Both the position numbers and the translations under genes were made by a program. A model generated the notes under the pieces. The model saw nothing but the letters and a program-made list of their open reading frames with translations. It was not told the DNA's origin and searched no databases. From the NCBI GenBank assembly GCA_016204385.1, contig JACQKW010000003.1:1-32584 (forward strand): DNA of 32,584 nt. Direction: 5' to 3'. This document shows, one piece after another, positions 20,428 to 29,618 of this stretch (the first letter of the stretch is position 1; each line of letters begins with the position of its first letter). Origin of the DNA: Candidatus Liptonbacteria bacterium. GTDB lineage: Bacteria > Patescibacteriota > Minisyncoccia > UBA6257 > 2-01-FULL-56-20.

Positions 20428-21918
20428 TTAGGCGATTTTTTCAAGTTTCTCAATCGCAAGCCGCACCCGCGCGGCGCTCTCCGCACATCCCAATACTCCA
20501 ATGATCTCATAGGGGTCCGGCGAGGCGGCTTTTCCGGAAAGCGCCACGCGGAGGGGCCAGAGCACGCTGCCATTCCCCTCGCGTTTCGTAATGGGCGCGA
20601 GGGCTTTCTCAAGCGCCGCGCGGTCGCACGGCGCGGTCGCCGCATTCATTTCGAGAATCACAAGAAGTTCCTTGAGAATCGCGGCAGTTTTTTTTCGAGG
20701 ATCTTTCTGCCAGAGAAGAAGCGCGCTCTCGTACCCGGGCAATTCGACAAAGAACGACGCGAGCTCAAAGAAATCCGCGAGCGTCTTCATGCGCTGTTTT
20801 TCGACCGAGAGTATCTTCAAAAGCCTCGCCTTCTCTACGCGCATTTCCCGTATTCGTTTCTCAAACTCGGGGTTTTCGAGCATCGCCTCAAGGATCGCGG
20901 CGTCGCTCATGGCGTGGAGGCGCTCTGCGTTCATCCATTCCAGCTTTTCTCCGTCAAAGATCGCGCCGCTTTTTTGGATACGCTTGAGGTCAAATGCGCT
21001 CACCAGTTCCTCGCGCGAGAGAATCTCGCGGTTATCTTTCGGATGCCAGCCAAGCAGGGCGAGAAAATTCACCATTGCATCGGGCAGGAACCCTTTTTCC
21101 CGATATGCAAGAAGCGAAGTCTCCGCGTATCGCTTTGACAGCTTACTCCTGTCAGAGCCGAGGATAAGCGGCACATGGGCATACGCGAGCTCGCGAAACT
21201 TGAGCGCGCTCTGCAGTAAGATTTGCTTCGGCGTATTGGGCAGATGATCCTCGCCGCGGATCACGTGCGTGATGCTCATCAGTTCATCGTCAACCACCAC
21301 CGCGAAATTATAGAGCGGAGAATCTTCGCCCTTCGCGATGATGAAATCCCCGAAAAGCGCGGCGTCGAAGCTCACGTTCCCCCGGATCAAGTCACGGAAC
21401 TCGACGCGTATCTCCGGCGTCCGAAAACGGATTGCCTGGGGTGCGCGGCCTTCGGGCGGAGATTCGAGCGCCCGGCAATGCCCGTTGTATCGCGGCGGAA
21501 GCCCCTCTGCAAGCATGCTCTCACGCTGCGCTTCGATTTCTTCTTTCGTACAATAGCATACGTAGGCGTTGTGCGATTCAAGAAGCGCCCGGAGGTACAT
21601 GCGATATTTCTTTTTCCGTTCGCTTTGCCGGTACGGGCCGTGCTTCCCCTTTTCCCGGTGACGTTTCCCCTTCTCGTCCTTCCAATCCGGACCTTCGTCC
21701 CACGAAAGCCCAAGCCAAGAGAGCCCCTGCATGAGATTATCCTCATATTCGGGCTTTGATCGCGCCGCATCGGTATCCTCCATGCGCACCACGAACGTTC
21801 CAGTGTGCTGGCGCGCAAAAAGCCAATTAAAAAGCGCGGTTCTCGCGGTGCCAAAATGAAACGCGCCCGTGGGGCTCGGCGCGAGGCGAACCCGAATTTT
21901 TTCTTTTGCTCCTCTCAT
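20428..21918 (-). CDS. gltX: Glutamyl-tRNA synthetase
   Basis: The class I signatures are RLAPSPTGAFHFGTARTALFNW (HIGH-like, reading HFGT) and DRSKLSKRYAE (KLSKR). FVVRMEDTDAARSKPEYEDNL and RGEDHLPNTPKQ are further GluRS motifs. The zinc-binding type CYC..C pattern (CYCTKEEIE...YNGHC) is present. With 496 residues it is full length. In organisms without GlnRS this enzyme also charges tRNA-Gln with glutamate for later amidation, which would link it to the tRNA-Gln at 143. It is 10 nt from the murG stop and part of the long minus-strand run. Confidence 0.96.
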   Translation of the reverse strand: MRGAKEKIRVRLAPSPTGAFHFGTARTALFNWLFARQHTGTFVVRMEDTDAARSKPEYEDNLMQGLSWLGLSWDEGPDWKDEKGKRHREKGKHGPYRQSERKKKYRMYLRALLESHNAYVCYCTKEEIEAQRESMLAEGLPPRYNGHCRALESPPEGRAPQAIRFRTPEIRVEFRDLIRGNVSFDAALFGDFIIAKGEDSPLYNFAVVVDDELMSITHVIRGEDHLPNTPKQILLQSALKFRELAYAHVPLILGSDRSKLSKRYAETSLLAYREKGFLPDAMVNFLALLGWHPKDNREILSREELVSAFDLKRIQKSGAIFDGEKLEWMNAERLHAMSDAAILEAMLENPEFEKRIREMRVEKARLLKILSVEKQRMKTLADFFELASFFVELPGYESALLLWQKDPRKKTAAILKELLVILEMNAATAPCDRAALEKALAPITKREGNGSVLWPLRVALSGKAASPDPYEIIGVLGCAESAARVRLAIEKLEKIA

Positions 21919-21928
21919 ATTCCGGCTT

Positions 21929-23128
21929 TTATTTTACCACAGGGCCGCTGCTCGGTTCTCCGGGCTCGCGCCCCCGAAAGCGCAGGAGTTCCTCTGCAAT
22001 TTTCCGTGCGGCATCGGGGCGAAAAAAACTCTCGGACGCGCGGTGCATCCGCTCCCACGCCCCGGGATTTTGGAGTATCGCGCGGATCTGATTTCTTACA
22101 ATCCCCATCATGAGGTTTTTCTCCTCAATCACGATTGCCGCGCCGCAGGCGGCGTATTCATACGCATTCCTGCGCTGATGGTCATTTGCGGATTCGGAAA
22201 GCGGCACGAGGATCGCGGGTTTCCCGAACGCGGCCGCCTCAAAAATACTCCCGCTTCCGGCGCGCGCGAGAATGAGGTCCGCGGCGCTCAACGCAAGCGG
22301 CATATCGTCCTCGAGGAAAGGCGCGGCGCGATACGCGGATTCACGCTCCATAAATCCGGTGTCCTTGAGCGCCGCGGTGGCAAGCATATTCACTTCATCG
22401 AAATGCGCGCGCCCGGTTTGGTGCAACACCTGCGCTTCGCGAAGCAATTCTCCGAGATTTAAAATCACAAATTCATTGAGGCGCGTTGAACCCTGCGACC
22501 CCCCGAGCACAAGGAGCAGGGCAGTGCGGGGAGAAAAGCCGAGCTGTTGTTTCGCCTCTTCCGGCTCGATGCGCTTTGAAAGAAGCGCGCGCCGCACGGG
22601 ATTTCCCGCGTGGATCACTCGCGTTCTCTTAAAATATTCCATTGTGGATTCGAAGCTCACGAGAACCGTCTTTGCCACGCGGCTCGAGAGCGCATTCGTG
22701 AGGCCGGGAAATACGTCGGATTCGTGGATTACCACGGGGACGCGAAATACCCACGCCGCACAGACCACCCAAAGCGCGCCGGCGCCCCCTTTCGAGAACA
22801 CCGCGTCGGGCATAAGGCGGAACACATGAAAAAATGTTTGCGCGAACCCGATCACCATTTTCGGCGCGTCGAGGGCGGTAAGGAGCGAAAAATATCTCCG
22901 CAGCTTCCCCGTGACGACTCCGACCGTGCGCACCCCTGCGCCCGCAATCACGTTCCGGTATTCGTCGTCCGGACCGATATAAAACAGCTCAAGCGAAACG
23001 TTCGCGGCTGCCGCCGCGTCTTGGAGGCCCTCGACCGCGGCAAGCAGCGGATAGACGTGTCCCCCGCTCCCGCCTCCCGTGATGAGTACGCGGAAGGGGG
23101 CTATTCCGCCGCCCGTCGCTTGATTCAT
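21929..23128 (-). CDS. murG: UDP-GlcNAc:lipid-I N-acetylglucosaminyl transferase
   Basis: MurG turns lipid I into lipid II at the inner face of the membrane. The GT28 motifs are visible: ITGGGSGGHVYPLLA (N-terminal lipid and substrate loop), GGAGALWVVCAAWVFRVPVVIHESDVFPGLTN, LGGSQGSTRLNEF (second glycine-rich loop) and ILARAGSGSIFEAAAFGKPAILVPL (UDP-GlcNAc site). At 399 residues it is slightly longer than usual. The start ATG overlaps the ftsW stop (4 nt), which supports translational coupling. Confidence 0.95.
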   Translation of the reverse strand: MNQATGGGIAPFRVLITGGGSGGHVYPLLAAVEGLQDAAAAANVSLELFYIGPDDEYRNVIAGAGVRTVGVVTGKLRRYFSLLTALDAPKMVIGFAQTFFHVFRLMPDAVFSKGGAGALWVVCAAWVFRVPVVIHESDVFPGLTNALSSRVAKTVLVSFESTMEYFKRTRVIHAGNPVRRALLSKRIEPEEAKQQLGFSPRTALLLVLGGSQGSTRLNEFVILNLGELLREAQVLHQTGRAHFDEVNMLATAALKDTGFMERESAYRAAPFLEDDMPLALSAADLILARAGSGSIFEAAAFGKPAILVPLSESANDHQRRNAYEYAACGAAIVIEEKNLMMGIVRNQIRAILQNPGAWERMHRASESFFRPDAARKIAEELLRFRGREPGEPSSGPVVK

Positions 23129-24237
23129 GTATACTTCGAGATATTTGCGACGATTCCGGACATTACGAGAAATACGGTGAGCGCGGTTCCGCCGTAACTT
23201 ATAAACGGCAGCGGCACGCCGGTCAAGGGAATGATCCCTGATATTGCCGCCATGTTAAAAAAAGCCTGGAGCCCTATGATGCTCCCGAATCCGACGAGGA
23301 TAAATTTTCCGAAACGCTCACGGAAGTCCTTTGCAATCCACAGTATCCGAATAGAAAGATAGCCGAAAAGAGCGACGAGCGCCCCCGCGCCCACAAATCC
23401 AAGTTCGGAACCTATGACGGCGAAAATGGAATCGTTGATCGACGCGGGAAGCCTCCGCACCTTCGCGAGCGATTCTCCGTACCCCAATCCCCAAAGGCCC
23501 CCCGAACCAAGCGTGATGAGCGCCTCGCGCAAGTGGTACCCTTTGTCATTCAAATTGCGTTCCGATTCCCAAAAAGAAGAAATCCGATCACGGCGATAGC
23601 CGGTAGAGAGCACGAGGATGCCGAGCGCGAGAAGCCCCACCCCGATGGTGACGAGAATATACCTCCACTTTGCGCCGCTTAAAAAATACACCGCCATGCC
23701 GGAGGTGATGAGGATTACCACGGTGCTCGTTGCGGGCTGAAATACCAGCGTGCCCGCAACGATCCCGCTTACCACAAGAAACGGGATAAAGCCCTCGATC
23801 AGGTTCTTCTCTCTGCTCTTCCTCGGATTACTGAGCCACGCGGCGAGATAGATGATATAGGTAACTTTCAAAAACTCCGCGGGTTGAAACGTAAGGGGTC
23901 CGAGCGAAAGCCATCTCCCCGCTCCCCCGGCAACGTAACCAAAGCTCGTGAATACGAGCGCAAGCAGCGCAAGACTCATAAGGAGAAGCGGGAGCGCAAA
24001 GCGCTTGTACGCCTTATAGGGCGTAAAGAACGCGAGAAAGAAACCGAGAAGACCGGGCAGGACGCCCTTCAAGAGCTGCTGTTTGAGGTAATAGTAGGAA
24101 TCATTAAAACGTATTTTCCCGAGTTCGGATGATGCGCTTGCGAGCATTGCGAGTCCGAACACCACGAGGAGCGCCACGATCGCAATGATGACATACTCGG
24201 GGCGATGGCCCCTTTTTATCGTCGCCTCAATACCCAT
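23125..24237 (-). CDS. ftsW: SEDS-family lipid II polymerase, FtsW-like
   Basis: The protein has 370 residues with about ten membrane segments and the SEDS signatures GGAGRWLSLGPLTFQPAEFLK, LGSGGLWGLGYGES, INDSIFAVIGSELGFVG and GVPLPFISYGGTAL. These enzymes polymerise glycan strands together with a class B PBP. FtsW is preferred over RodA because murG follows directly, the classic division-cluster order; an mreB gene further upstream leaves RodA possible. The start overlaps the end of the D-aminoacylase-like gene by 11 nt. Confidence 0.92.
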   Translation of the reverse strand: MGIEATIKRGHRPEYVIIAIVALLVVFGLAMLASASSELGKIRFNDSYYYLKQQLLKGVLPGLLGFFLAFFTPYKAYKRFALPLLLMSLALLALVFTSFGYVAGGAGRWLSLGPLTFQPAEFLKVTYIIYLAAWLSNPRKSREKNLIEGFIPFLVVSGIVAGTLVFQPATSTVVILITSGMAVYFLSGAKWRYILVTIGVGLLALGILVLSTGYRRDRISSFWESERNLNDKGYHLREALITLGSGGLWGLGYGESLAKVRRLPASINDSIFAVIGSELGFVGAGALVALFGYLSIRILWIAKDFRERFGKFILVGFGSIIGLQAFFNMAAISGIIPLTGVPLPFISYGGTALTVFLVMSGIVANISKYT

Positions 24238-25735
24238 GATGCCGAAGCGGGCGCCCCGCGAGAATAGTTTGAACCGTGCCGTCCTTGAACGCCACGCGGC
24301 CGTTCACCACGGTAAATTTAACGTGTCCCTCATCGGTAAAGCATGCGAGGTCGGCGTAATTCCCCTCCCGAATCTCTCCGCGATCGCGGAGATTGAACTT
24401 TCTTGCGGGCTCTTGCGTCACTTTCTTTATCGCATCCTCAAGCGGCATGAGCTTCTCCTTGAGCACCAGGGAAAGGAATTTGGGGAACGTCGAAACTGCG
24501 CGTTCGAGTTTTTCCTCCTTCCGCGCATCGCTCAAACTCGCGGCATTCGAGGACACGAACGACCTCTTGCTTAGAAGTCCTCTCGTAATCAGCGCGGGGT
24601 TGATGTTCTTGTAAAATATTGATGCGCGAAGGCTGGTCGAAACCATGAGGCGCATGAGCGTCTCCTGCGGATCTCGAAGCCCGTAGATGTCCATCATCTC
24701 TCGGAGCGACCTGCCCGAGAGCGTGAGGTCGCCCGAGGCCCACGCAATCACAAAACCGTGAGGATCGACTTTGGGAAGCTCTTTCACGATCCGCGGCTGA
24801 AGCCACGAATCTTTCACGTTGCTCATCATCACCTCGATTCCGCCGTTCTGCACCCAGAGCGGAAGGAACGCGTAGAGCGGAATGACGCTCGTATCGAACG
24901 GGTAGAGATCGAAGTGGAAATCCGCGTCGCGCGGGAGCGATTCGATCCGATCGAGCGCGGCTTCGTATTCCTTCTCAAAGCCCTTGAGCGGTAAAAGATG
25001 GCTCACGACCACGCGCGCGCCCGTTTCGTTCGCGATCTTTATCGTCTCCTCAATGGAATCGCCGAGCCCCTCCCCGGTGTTTCTCAAGTGAGTCGCGTAC
25101 ACCGCCCCGTACTCGTGTACGATCTTCGCAAGAAACTTTATCTCGGCATACGGCGTCTGTCGGCTATGCACGTACCCCAATCCGGTTGAAAACCCCGCCG
25201 CGCCCTCTTTGAGGGCGCGGCGAAGCGTTTCGCCGAACACCACGAGTTCATTGGAGGTGAGATCCCGCATCGCCTCCCCCAACATTGCGCGCCGCACCGT
25301 CGAATGCCCGATGAGCGTCATAAAATTCACTCCGAGCTGCCGTTTCTCGATGAGCGAAAAGAATTCTTCGAGCGTATGCCAGCCGACATTCATATTCCGC
25401 ACATCCGTCCATTTCTGTATCGATTCCAAACTGCCGTAGAGGAGCGGCGCAAGCGACGCGCCGCAATTTCCCCCCACGATGGTCGTCACTCCCTGCCGAA
25501 GAAAATCTTCCTGGCCCGGATGGTCAAAAATCGAAAGATAGTGGTCGGAGTCGGTGTTTACGTCAATGAAGCCGGGGCTTAGATACGCTCCTTCGCCAGA
25601 GAGCACCTCGTCCGTTTTTTTATCTCCAAAACTCCCGATTGCGGAAATTTTATCCCCGTTCACGTATACGTCCGCGACCTCCGGCAGATTTTTTCCGCCT
25701 CCGATCACACGGACATTCGTAATAAGGAGCGTCAT
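24227..25735 (-). CDS. D-aminoacylase-like amidohydrolase with altered metal site
   Basis: The 502-residue protein has the TIM-barrel amidohydrolase layout of N-acyl-D-amino-acid deacylases. The tight zinc ligands appear conserved: Cys91 in GGNCGAS, His216 in YATHLRNTGEG and His246 in VVVSHLLP, with the same 30-residue spacing as in the Alcaligenes enzyme (220 and 250). The second site is changed. The usual FIDxHTH is FIDVNTDSD (Asn60, Asp62), and the usual late SDG aspartate aligns with Asn in SSNAAS. The substrate is unknown; a D-amino-acid released from peptidoglycan would fit the surrounding ftsW, murG and M23 genes. A TATAAT box (25743-25748) lies 7 nt before the ATG, so transcription can begin here. 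Confidence 0.85.
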   Translation of the reverse strand: MTLLITNVRVIGGGKNLPEVADVYVNGDKISAIGSFGDKKTDEVLSGEGAYLSPGFIDVNTDSDHYLSIFDHPGQEDFLRQGVTTIVGGNCGASLAPLLYGSLESIQKWTDVRNMNVGWHTLEEFFSLIEKRQLGVNFMTLIGHSTVRRAMLGEAMRDLTSNELVVFGETLRRALKEGAAGFSTGLGYVHSRQTPYAEIKFLAKIVHEYGAVYATHLRNTGEGLGDSIEETIKIANETGARVVVSHLLPLKGFEKEYEAALDRIESLPRDADFHFDLYPFDTSVIPLYAFLPLWVQNGGIEVMMSNVKDSWLQPRIVKELPKVDPHGFVIAWASGDLTLSGRSLREMMDIYGLRDPQETLMRLMVSTSLRASIFYKNINPALITRGLLSKRSFVSSNAASLSDARKEEKLERAVSTFPKFLSLVLKEKLMPLEDAIKKVTQEPARKFNLRDRGEIREGNYADLACFTDEGHVKFTVVNGRVAFKDGTVQTILAGRPLRHHGY

Positions 25736-25742
25736 TCCTTCT

Positions 25743-25748
25743 ATTATA
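25743..25748 (-). promoter_or_regulatory. -10 element before the D-aminoacylase-like gene
   Basis: A consensus TATAAT on the minus strand, 7 nt before ATG 25735. The spacer AGAAGGA could also act as a ribosome-binding site on a longer transcript. The -35 is weak. Confidence 0.5.
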
Positions 25749-25795
25749 GAGGATATTCCCGCGACTAAAAAATCGTATGTGTGAGAGAGCGGCGG

Positions 25796-27079
25796 CTAAA
25801 GCCTGATAATGTCGCGAATGGTAATAACTACCATGAGAAAAATGAGCACGGCAAACCCGACGGTGTTCACAAATGCCTCTGCCGTGCGGGAAATCGGAGA
25901 ACCCTTGAGTTTCTCTATGATGAGAAGGAAGAACCGCCCGCCGTCCAGGGCCGGAAAAGGCATCAGGTTTATTACTGCAAGATTTACTGATATGACCGCG
26001 AGGAGGTTTAAAAGAAACACGAACCCCGCCTGGCTCGCCTCCGACGCAAAGGTGAAAATCCCGACTGGTCCCGCAATCCCCTCGGGAAGCGCCCCTTCGG
26101 TCACAAGGCTCCGCGCAAGCTCGGATACGCCCGTGACGGTGAGCCATGTTGCATCCCTCGTATGCGCGAAGCCCCCTTGAAGAGACGCGAGAAGTCCCCG
26201 GGGCGGAGCCCCGTATTCCCGCAGCACAAGGCCGAAATCCTTCACCAACCGCCCATGAGAGAGAAGCACGCCAAGGGCGGCCCGAGACTCGTCAGCCCGC
26301 ACGCGGGGGTTCAATTCAAACCTCTTTCCGCCGCGCGTCACGGAAATCGTGACCGCCGTGCCGCGGTTCGACTCGAGAAAATTGACGAATGCGTCGCCGC
26401 GCGAGAATCCTTGAATGACATCTCTTTCCGTGATGCCAACCTCCGCGGCGGGAGAGCCTGGCTCTATGCCCCGCACGAAAATCACCTCCTCTTCCGTGAT
26501 CTCGCGCGGGCGCGGGGAGAATATGATCGTGCTCTTCTCGGTTTCCCGCAAAACTTCGACCGACGCGCTCTTCCCCACCCCGGGATTCGCGGCGTTCAAA
26601 AATTCTTCGACGCTCTTCATTCCGAGGAGAAGATCTCCCTCTTTGAAACCGGCGCGGAACGCCTCCGAATTGTTTTGCACGCCGCTTACAAACACAAGCG
26701 GCGGGGTGCCGATCGCAAGGATCAGCGAAAATACCAGCCACCCGACGGCGAAATTCATACACACTCCCGCAAGCACTATGACGCTTCGCTTCCACGCGGG
26801 TTGAGCCGAAAAATAACGCTTTTTCTCTTCCGGGGACGGCACGTCCTTTCCATTATCCATATGATCGTTCTCGCCCGCGATCTGCACGAAACCGCCGAAC
26901 GGGAGCGCATTCACGCTGTATTCCGTTTCGCCTTTTTTCTTCGCAAAGAGGCGCGGCGGGAACCCGAACCCGAACTCATTGACGCGAAGACGGAACAATT
27001 TTGCCGCAAAAAAATGCCCGGCCTCATGGATAATGATAAGTGCGGAGAGCCCCGCGACGACAAAAATCAAAGTAAGCAT
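25796..27079 (-). CDS. rseP: RseP-like site-2 protease (M50)
   Basis: This intramembrane zinc metalloprotease has HEAGH in the first membrane segment (residues 18-22) and the second conserved motif NLMPFPALDGGRFF near the C-terminus, whose Asp is the third zinc ligand. Between them lie a GFGFPPRLF loop, GGFVQIAGE and two PDZ-like regions (about 120-270). Its 427 residues are typical. RseP-type proteases cut anti-sigma factors and remnant signal peptides. It follows frr, as in many bacteria where frr, uppS, cdsA, dxr and rseP cluster, but the lipid genes are missing here. Confidence 0.94.
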   Translation of the reverse strand: MLTLIFVVAGLSALIIIHEAGHFFAAKLFRLRVNEFGFGFPPRLFAKKKGETEYSVNALPFGGFVQIAGENDHMDNGKDVPSPEEKKRYFSAQPAWKRSVIVLAGVCMNFAVGWLVFSLILAIGTPPLVFVSGVQNNSEAFRAGFKEGDLLLGMKSVEEFLNAANPGVGKSASVEVLRETEKSTIIFSPRPREITEEEVIFVRGIEPGSPAAEVGITERDVIQGFSRGDAFVNFLESNRGTAVTISVTRGGKRFELNPRVRADESRAALGVLLSHGRLVKDFGLVLREYGAPPRGLLASLQGGFAHTRDATWLTVTGVSELARSLVTEGALPEGIAGPVGIFTFASEASQAGFVFLLNLLAVISVNLAVINLMPFPALDGGRFFLLIIEKLKGSPISRTAEAFVNTVGFAVLIFLMVVITIRDIIRL

Positions 27080-27086
27080 ACGTCCT

Positions 27087-27115
27087 ATGATACGCTACTC
27101 GTGCAATTCCTTCAA
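27087..27115 (-). promoter_or_regulatory. Promoter of the M50 protease gene within frr
   Basis: TTGAAG (27110-27115), a 17-nt spacer and TATCAT (27087-27092) on the minus strand. The ATG at 27079 begins 7 nt downstream of the -10, again predicting a leaderless start. Confidence 0.6.
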
Positions 27116-27646
27116 CTTGCGCTCAACAAGCGAATCTATTTCCTCGTTCGCCTTGTCCGTTATTTTTTGGAGACGTTCTTTCCCTTTGAACAGTTGGTCC
27201 TCGCTCACTTCTTTCCTCTCGTGCGAGGCCTTTAATTTCTTCTGCGCATCATCGCGATGCGTACGAATGTTGATCCGGACTGTTTCAGCCATTTTTCTCA
27301 CAAGCTTCGCAAGTTCGTTCCGCCGCTCCTCGGTAAGCGGCGGAAGGAGCGCGCGTATTATATTTCCCTCGCTCGAGAGGCTCAGCCCTACATTCGCGCT
27401 CTCAATCGCCTTCACGATCCCTTGAAGCGCGGATTGGTCCCACACGGCGATATCAATCTCCCGGGGGGGCTTCACGGTAAGCGACCCGAGCTCTCGAATA
27501 GGAAGCATCTGTCCGGCATATTCGGCTTTCACGTGCTCGAGGAGCTTTGTGGAAGGCCTGCCGCTCCGCACGCCCTGAAGTTCCTGCGTGAAATGGCCGA
27601 CGGCCCCCTCCAAATCAAGCTCAAGTCTCTTAAACTGCTCGTCCAT
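27095..27646 (-). CDS. frr: Ribosome recycling factor
   Basis: RRF splits post-termination ribosomes with EF-G. The 183-residue product has the full pattern: LEGAVGHFTQELQGVRSGRPSTKLLEHV, YAGQMLPIRELGSLTVKPPREIDIAVWD, LPPLTEERRNELAKLVRKMAETVRINIRTHRDDA and a final helix ending ERKLKELHE. The ATG at 27646 lies 1 nt after the stop of the holB-like gene, so coupling is likely. Confidence 0.96.
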   Translation of the reverse strand: MDEQFKRLELDLEGAVGHFTQELQGVRSGRPSTKLLEHVKAEYAGQMLPIRELGSLTVKPPREIDIAVWDQSALQGIVKAIESANVGLSLSSEGNIIRALLPPLTEERRNELAKLVRKMAETVRINIRTHRDDAQKKLKASHERKEVSEDQLFKGKERLQKITDKANEEIDSLVERKLKELHE

Positions 27647-27647
27647 A

Positions 27648-28499
27648 TCAGTGCCTTGAAGAAATGAGCGCGCCGAGACTTTCGAGCTGAAGCCGCGGGT
27701 TCAAGTTGAAAAAATCCGCGTTCTGCCGCAGGCGGAGCACTTCATGCCATGCGCCATAACTCTTCTCTGCCGCAAGCTCTGCGATGATCGCGTCAAGAAA
27801 CTTATGCAATCGAATGTCCTGCTCCTTAAACACGTCCTTGAGGAACGCGCGGCGCGCGGCGGGGGAAGAGGAAAGAAACGTGTGCGCGGCGCGCTCGAGC
27901 GCGCGGTATTCATCATCAAAAAGCATTGCATGCGCCCGTCCCGGCTGGCCGAACGATCTCTCCGCGATGCGCCGCGCAACCTCCGGCAGCGCGCCGTGCG
28001 TTTCGCAAAGCCACTCTGCGATGCGCGCGGGAGCGACATGCGAAAACGGGATCTTGTGGAGGCGGGACACAAGCGTCGGTTTGAGCGCTTCGGAACCTTT
28101 CGCGATCAATATGATGATGCTTGATGCCGGCGGACGCTCGGCAATAGTGAGGAGCGCGTTTTGCGCCTCCGAAGTGAGCGCGTCCGCGTCGTCCACCACC
28201 ACCGTGCGATACGGGCTATGAAACGGGGTCATTCGCAAAAAACCCTGGATGGCGCGTGCGGTATCAATGCCGATTGAACCCTTCTCGTCCGGACCCACAC
28301 ACAACGCATCGCTCAAAGGGGCGCGGCTGTGTCTCGGGTCGGCGCGGCGGACTCCCCTTTCAAATTCGCGCGCAAGCTCATGCGCTACCGTCCTTTTCCC
28401 TACCCGCTCCGGACCCCAAAAAAGATATCCGTGATGAAGCTTCCCGTCGCGCGCAAGGTTCCTGAAGAGCTGGATCGTGCGCTCGTGTCCAATACTCAT
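27648..28499 (-). CDS. holB: DNA polymerase III delta-prime-like clamp-loader subunit
   Basis: The 283-residue AAA+ protein has a Walker A-like GPERVGKRTVAHELAREF, a Walker B-like RTVVVDDADALTSEAQNALL and sensor 1 (SSIIILIAKGSEALKPTLVSR). The SRC motif is present only as VSRL. The cysteines of the delta-prime zinc module are mostly missing. Delta-prime subunits are often impaired in ATP hydrolysis, consistent with the extended P-loop. It is 4 nt from mreB and 1 nt from frr. Confidence 0.85.
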   Translation of the reverse strand: MSIGHERTIQLFRNLARDGKLHHGYLFWGPERVGKRTVAHELAREFERGVRRADPRHSRAPLSDALCVGPDEKGSIGIDTARAIQGFLRMTPFHSPYRTVVVDDADALTSEAQNALLTIAERPPASSIIILIAKGSEALKPTLVSRLHKIPFSHVAPARIAEWLCETHGALPEVARRIAERSFGQPGRAHAMLFDDEYRALERAAHTFLSSSPAARRAFLKDVFKEQDIRLHKFLDAIIAELAAEKSYGAWHEVLRLRQNADFFNLNPRLQLESLGALISSRH

Positions 28500-28502
28500 C
28501 GT

Positions 28503-29510
28503 TTATCGCTTGTTCAAAAGCGTCCGCTTATATACCGGGAGGTGATTTAATATGATCCCCGTGCCCTTCGCCACGCAGAAAAGCGGCTCGCGCGCAGTAT
28601 ACGTGGCAACTCCCAAGTGCCGCTTAAAAAAATCTTCAATGTAATGGAGTTGCGCCGTGCCCCCCGAAAGGATGATGCCTTTTTGCATTATGTCGGCCAC
28701 GAGCTCCGGCGGCGTCGCATTGAACACGTTCTGGACGGAACCCACGATCTCCATAAGGTGCGGATTCAATGCCTCCGAAATCTCGTTCCCGCTGATCGTG
28801 ATATCCTTGGGAAGCCCCGACACAAGGTCTCTGCCGCGAAGCTGGAATTCCATCTTATCCTTCACCGGGAGCGCCGCTCCTATCTGGATTTTCACCGTCT
28901 CCGCCATCTGCTCGCCTATCGCGAGCGAGTACCGCTTCTTGACGTAGTCGCTGATCGCCTGATCGAACTTATTGCCCGCGACGCGCAGGCTCGTCCACGA
29001 TACGATTCCCCCCAAAGAGATCACGGCAACCTCGGAGGTTCCGCCGCCCAAGTTCACAATCATATTCCCCGAGCGGGCGTTGATGGGAATTCCTGCGCCG
29101 AGCGAGGCAAGGATCGGTTCTTTTACGATGTAGACCTCCGCCGCGCCGGCTTCGCGCGAGGCATTTTGAACCGCGCGCCGCTCGGTTTGCGTAATGCCCG
29201 CGGGCACCGAGATTACGACATCCGGCTTCAATATATTGAAGCGCCCGACCGCCTTCGCGATGAAATAGGTGAGCATCGCCTTCGTGATGTAGTAATCGGC
29301 GATCACTCCATCTTTGAGCGGCCGGTACGCCACAATCTCCTCGGGCGTCCGTCCTATCATTTCCTTCGCTTCGACGCCCACCGCAAGCACGGAATTGTCG
29401 GGTTTTGAAAGCGCGACGATCGTGGGTTCATTAATGATAAAACCGCGCCCCGGCACGAAGACGATCGTGTTCGCGGTTCCTAAATCAATGCCGATTTTGC
29501 GAGTGAGCAT
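28503..29510 (-). CDS. mreB: Rod-shape-determining actin homologue
   Basis: The 335-residue actin-fold ATPase has phosphate-1 IGIDLGTANTIVF, GRTPEEIVAYRPLKDGVIADY, phosphate-2 MIVNLGGGTSEVAVISLGG and the adenosine motif GIILSGGTAQLHYIEDF. It polymerises beneath the membrane and guides lateral wall synthesis. Its promoter is at 29619-29648, giving a leader of about 100 nt. An AGGAGG near 29612-29617 is too far from the ATG to be used, and the intervening bases are GTAT-family repeat. Confidence 0.96.
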   Translation of the reverse strand: MLTRKIGIDLGTANTIVFVPGRGFIINEPTIVALSKPDNSVLAVGVEAKEMIGRTPEEIVAYRPLKDGVIADYYITKAMLTYFIAKAVGRFNILKPDVVISVPAGITQTERRAVQNASREAGAAEVYIVKEPILASLGAGIPINARSGNMIVNLGGGTSEVAVISLGGIVSWTSLRVAGNKFDQAISDYVKKRYSLAIGEQMAETVKIQIGAALPVKDKMEFQLRGRDLVSGLPKDITISGNEISEALNPHLMEIVGSVQNVFNATPPELVADIMQKGIILSGGTAQLHYIEDFFKRHLGVATYTAREPLFCVAKGTGIILNHLPVYKRTLLNKR

Positions 29511-29529
29511 GAAAGATGTTCCGACGCTA

Positions 29530-29604
29530 ATACGCTAATTGACGCGAATGTCGCGGATGAATCATTAGCGCCATTCGCATGCATTCGTATATTGGCGTCG
29601 CGTT
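29530..29604. repeat. GTAT-rich intergenic repeat, copy 3 (mreB leader)
   Basis: AATACGCTAATTGACGCGAATG and CATTAGCGCCATTCGCATGC followed by ATTCGTATATTGGCGTC repeat the motif of 6083-6170 (CATTCGCATGCATTAGTATATTGG), here with G/C substitutions. It lies between the promoter with its orphan AGGAGG and the mreB start codon. Confidence 0.65.
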
Positions 29605-29618
29605 AAAAACCTCCTAGC

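Noticed and set aside
24227-25735. Dihydroorotase or another amidohydrolase.
   Set aside because: The GGNCGAS cysteine motif, the THLR and SHL histidines with 30-residue spacing and overall length fit the D-aminoacylase branch better.
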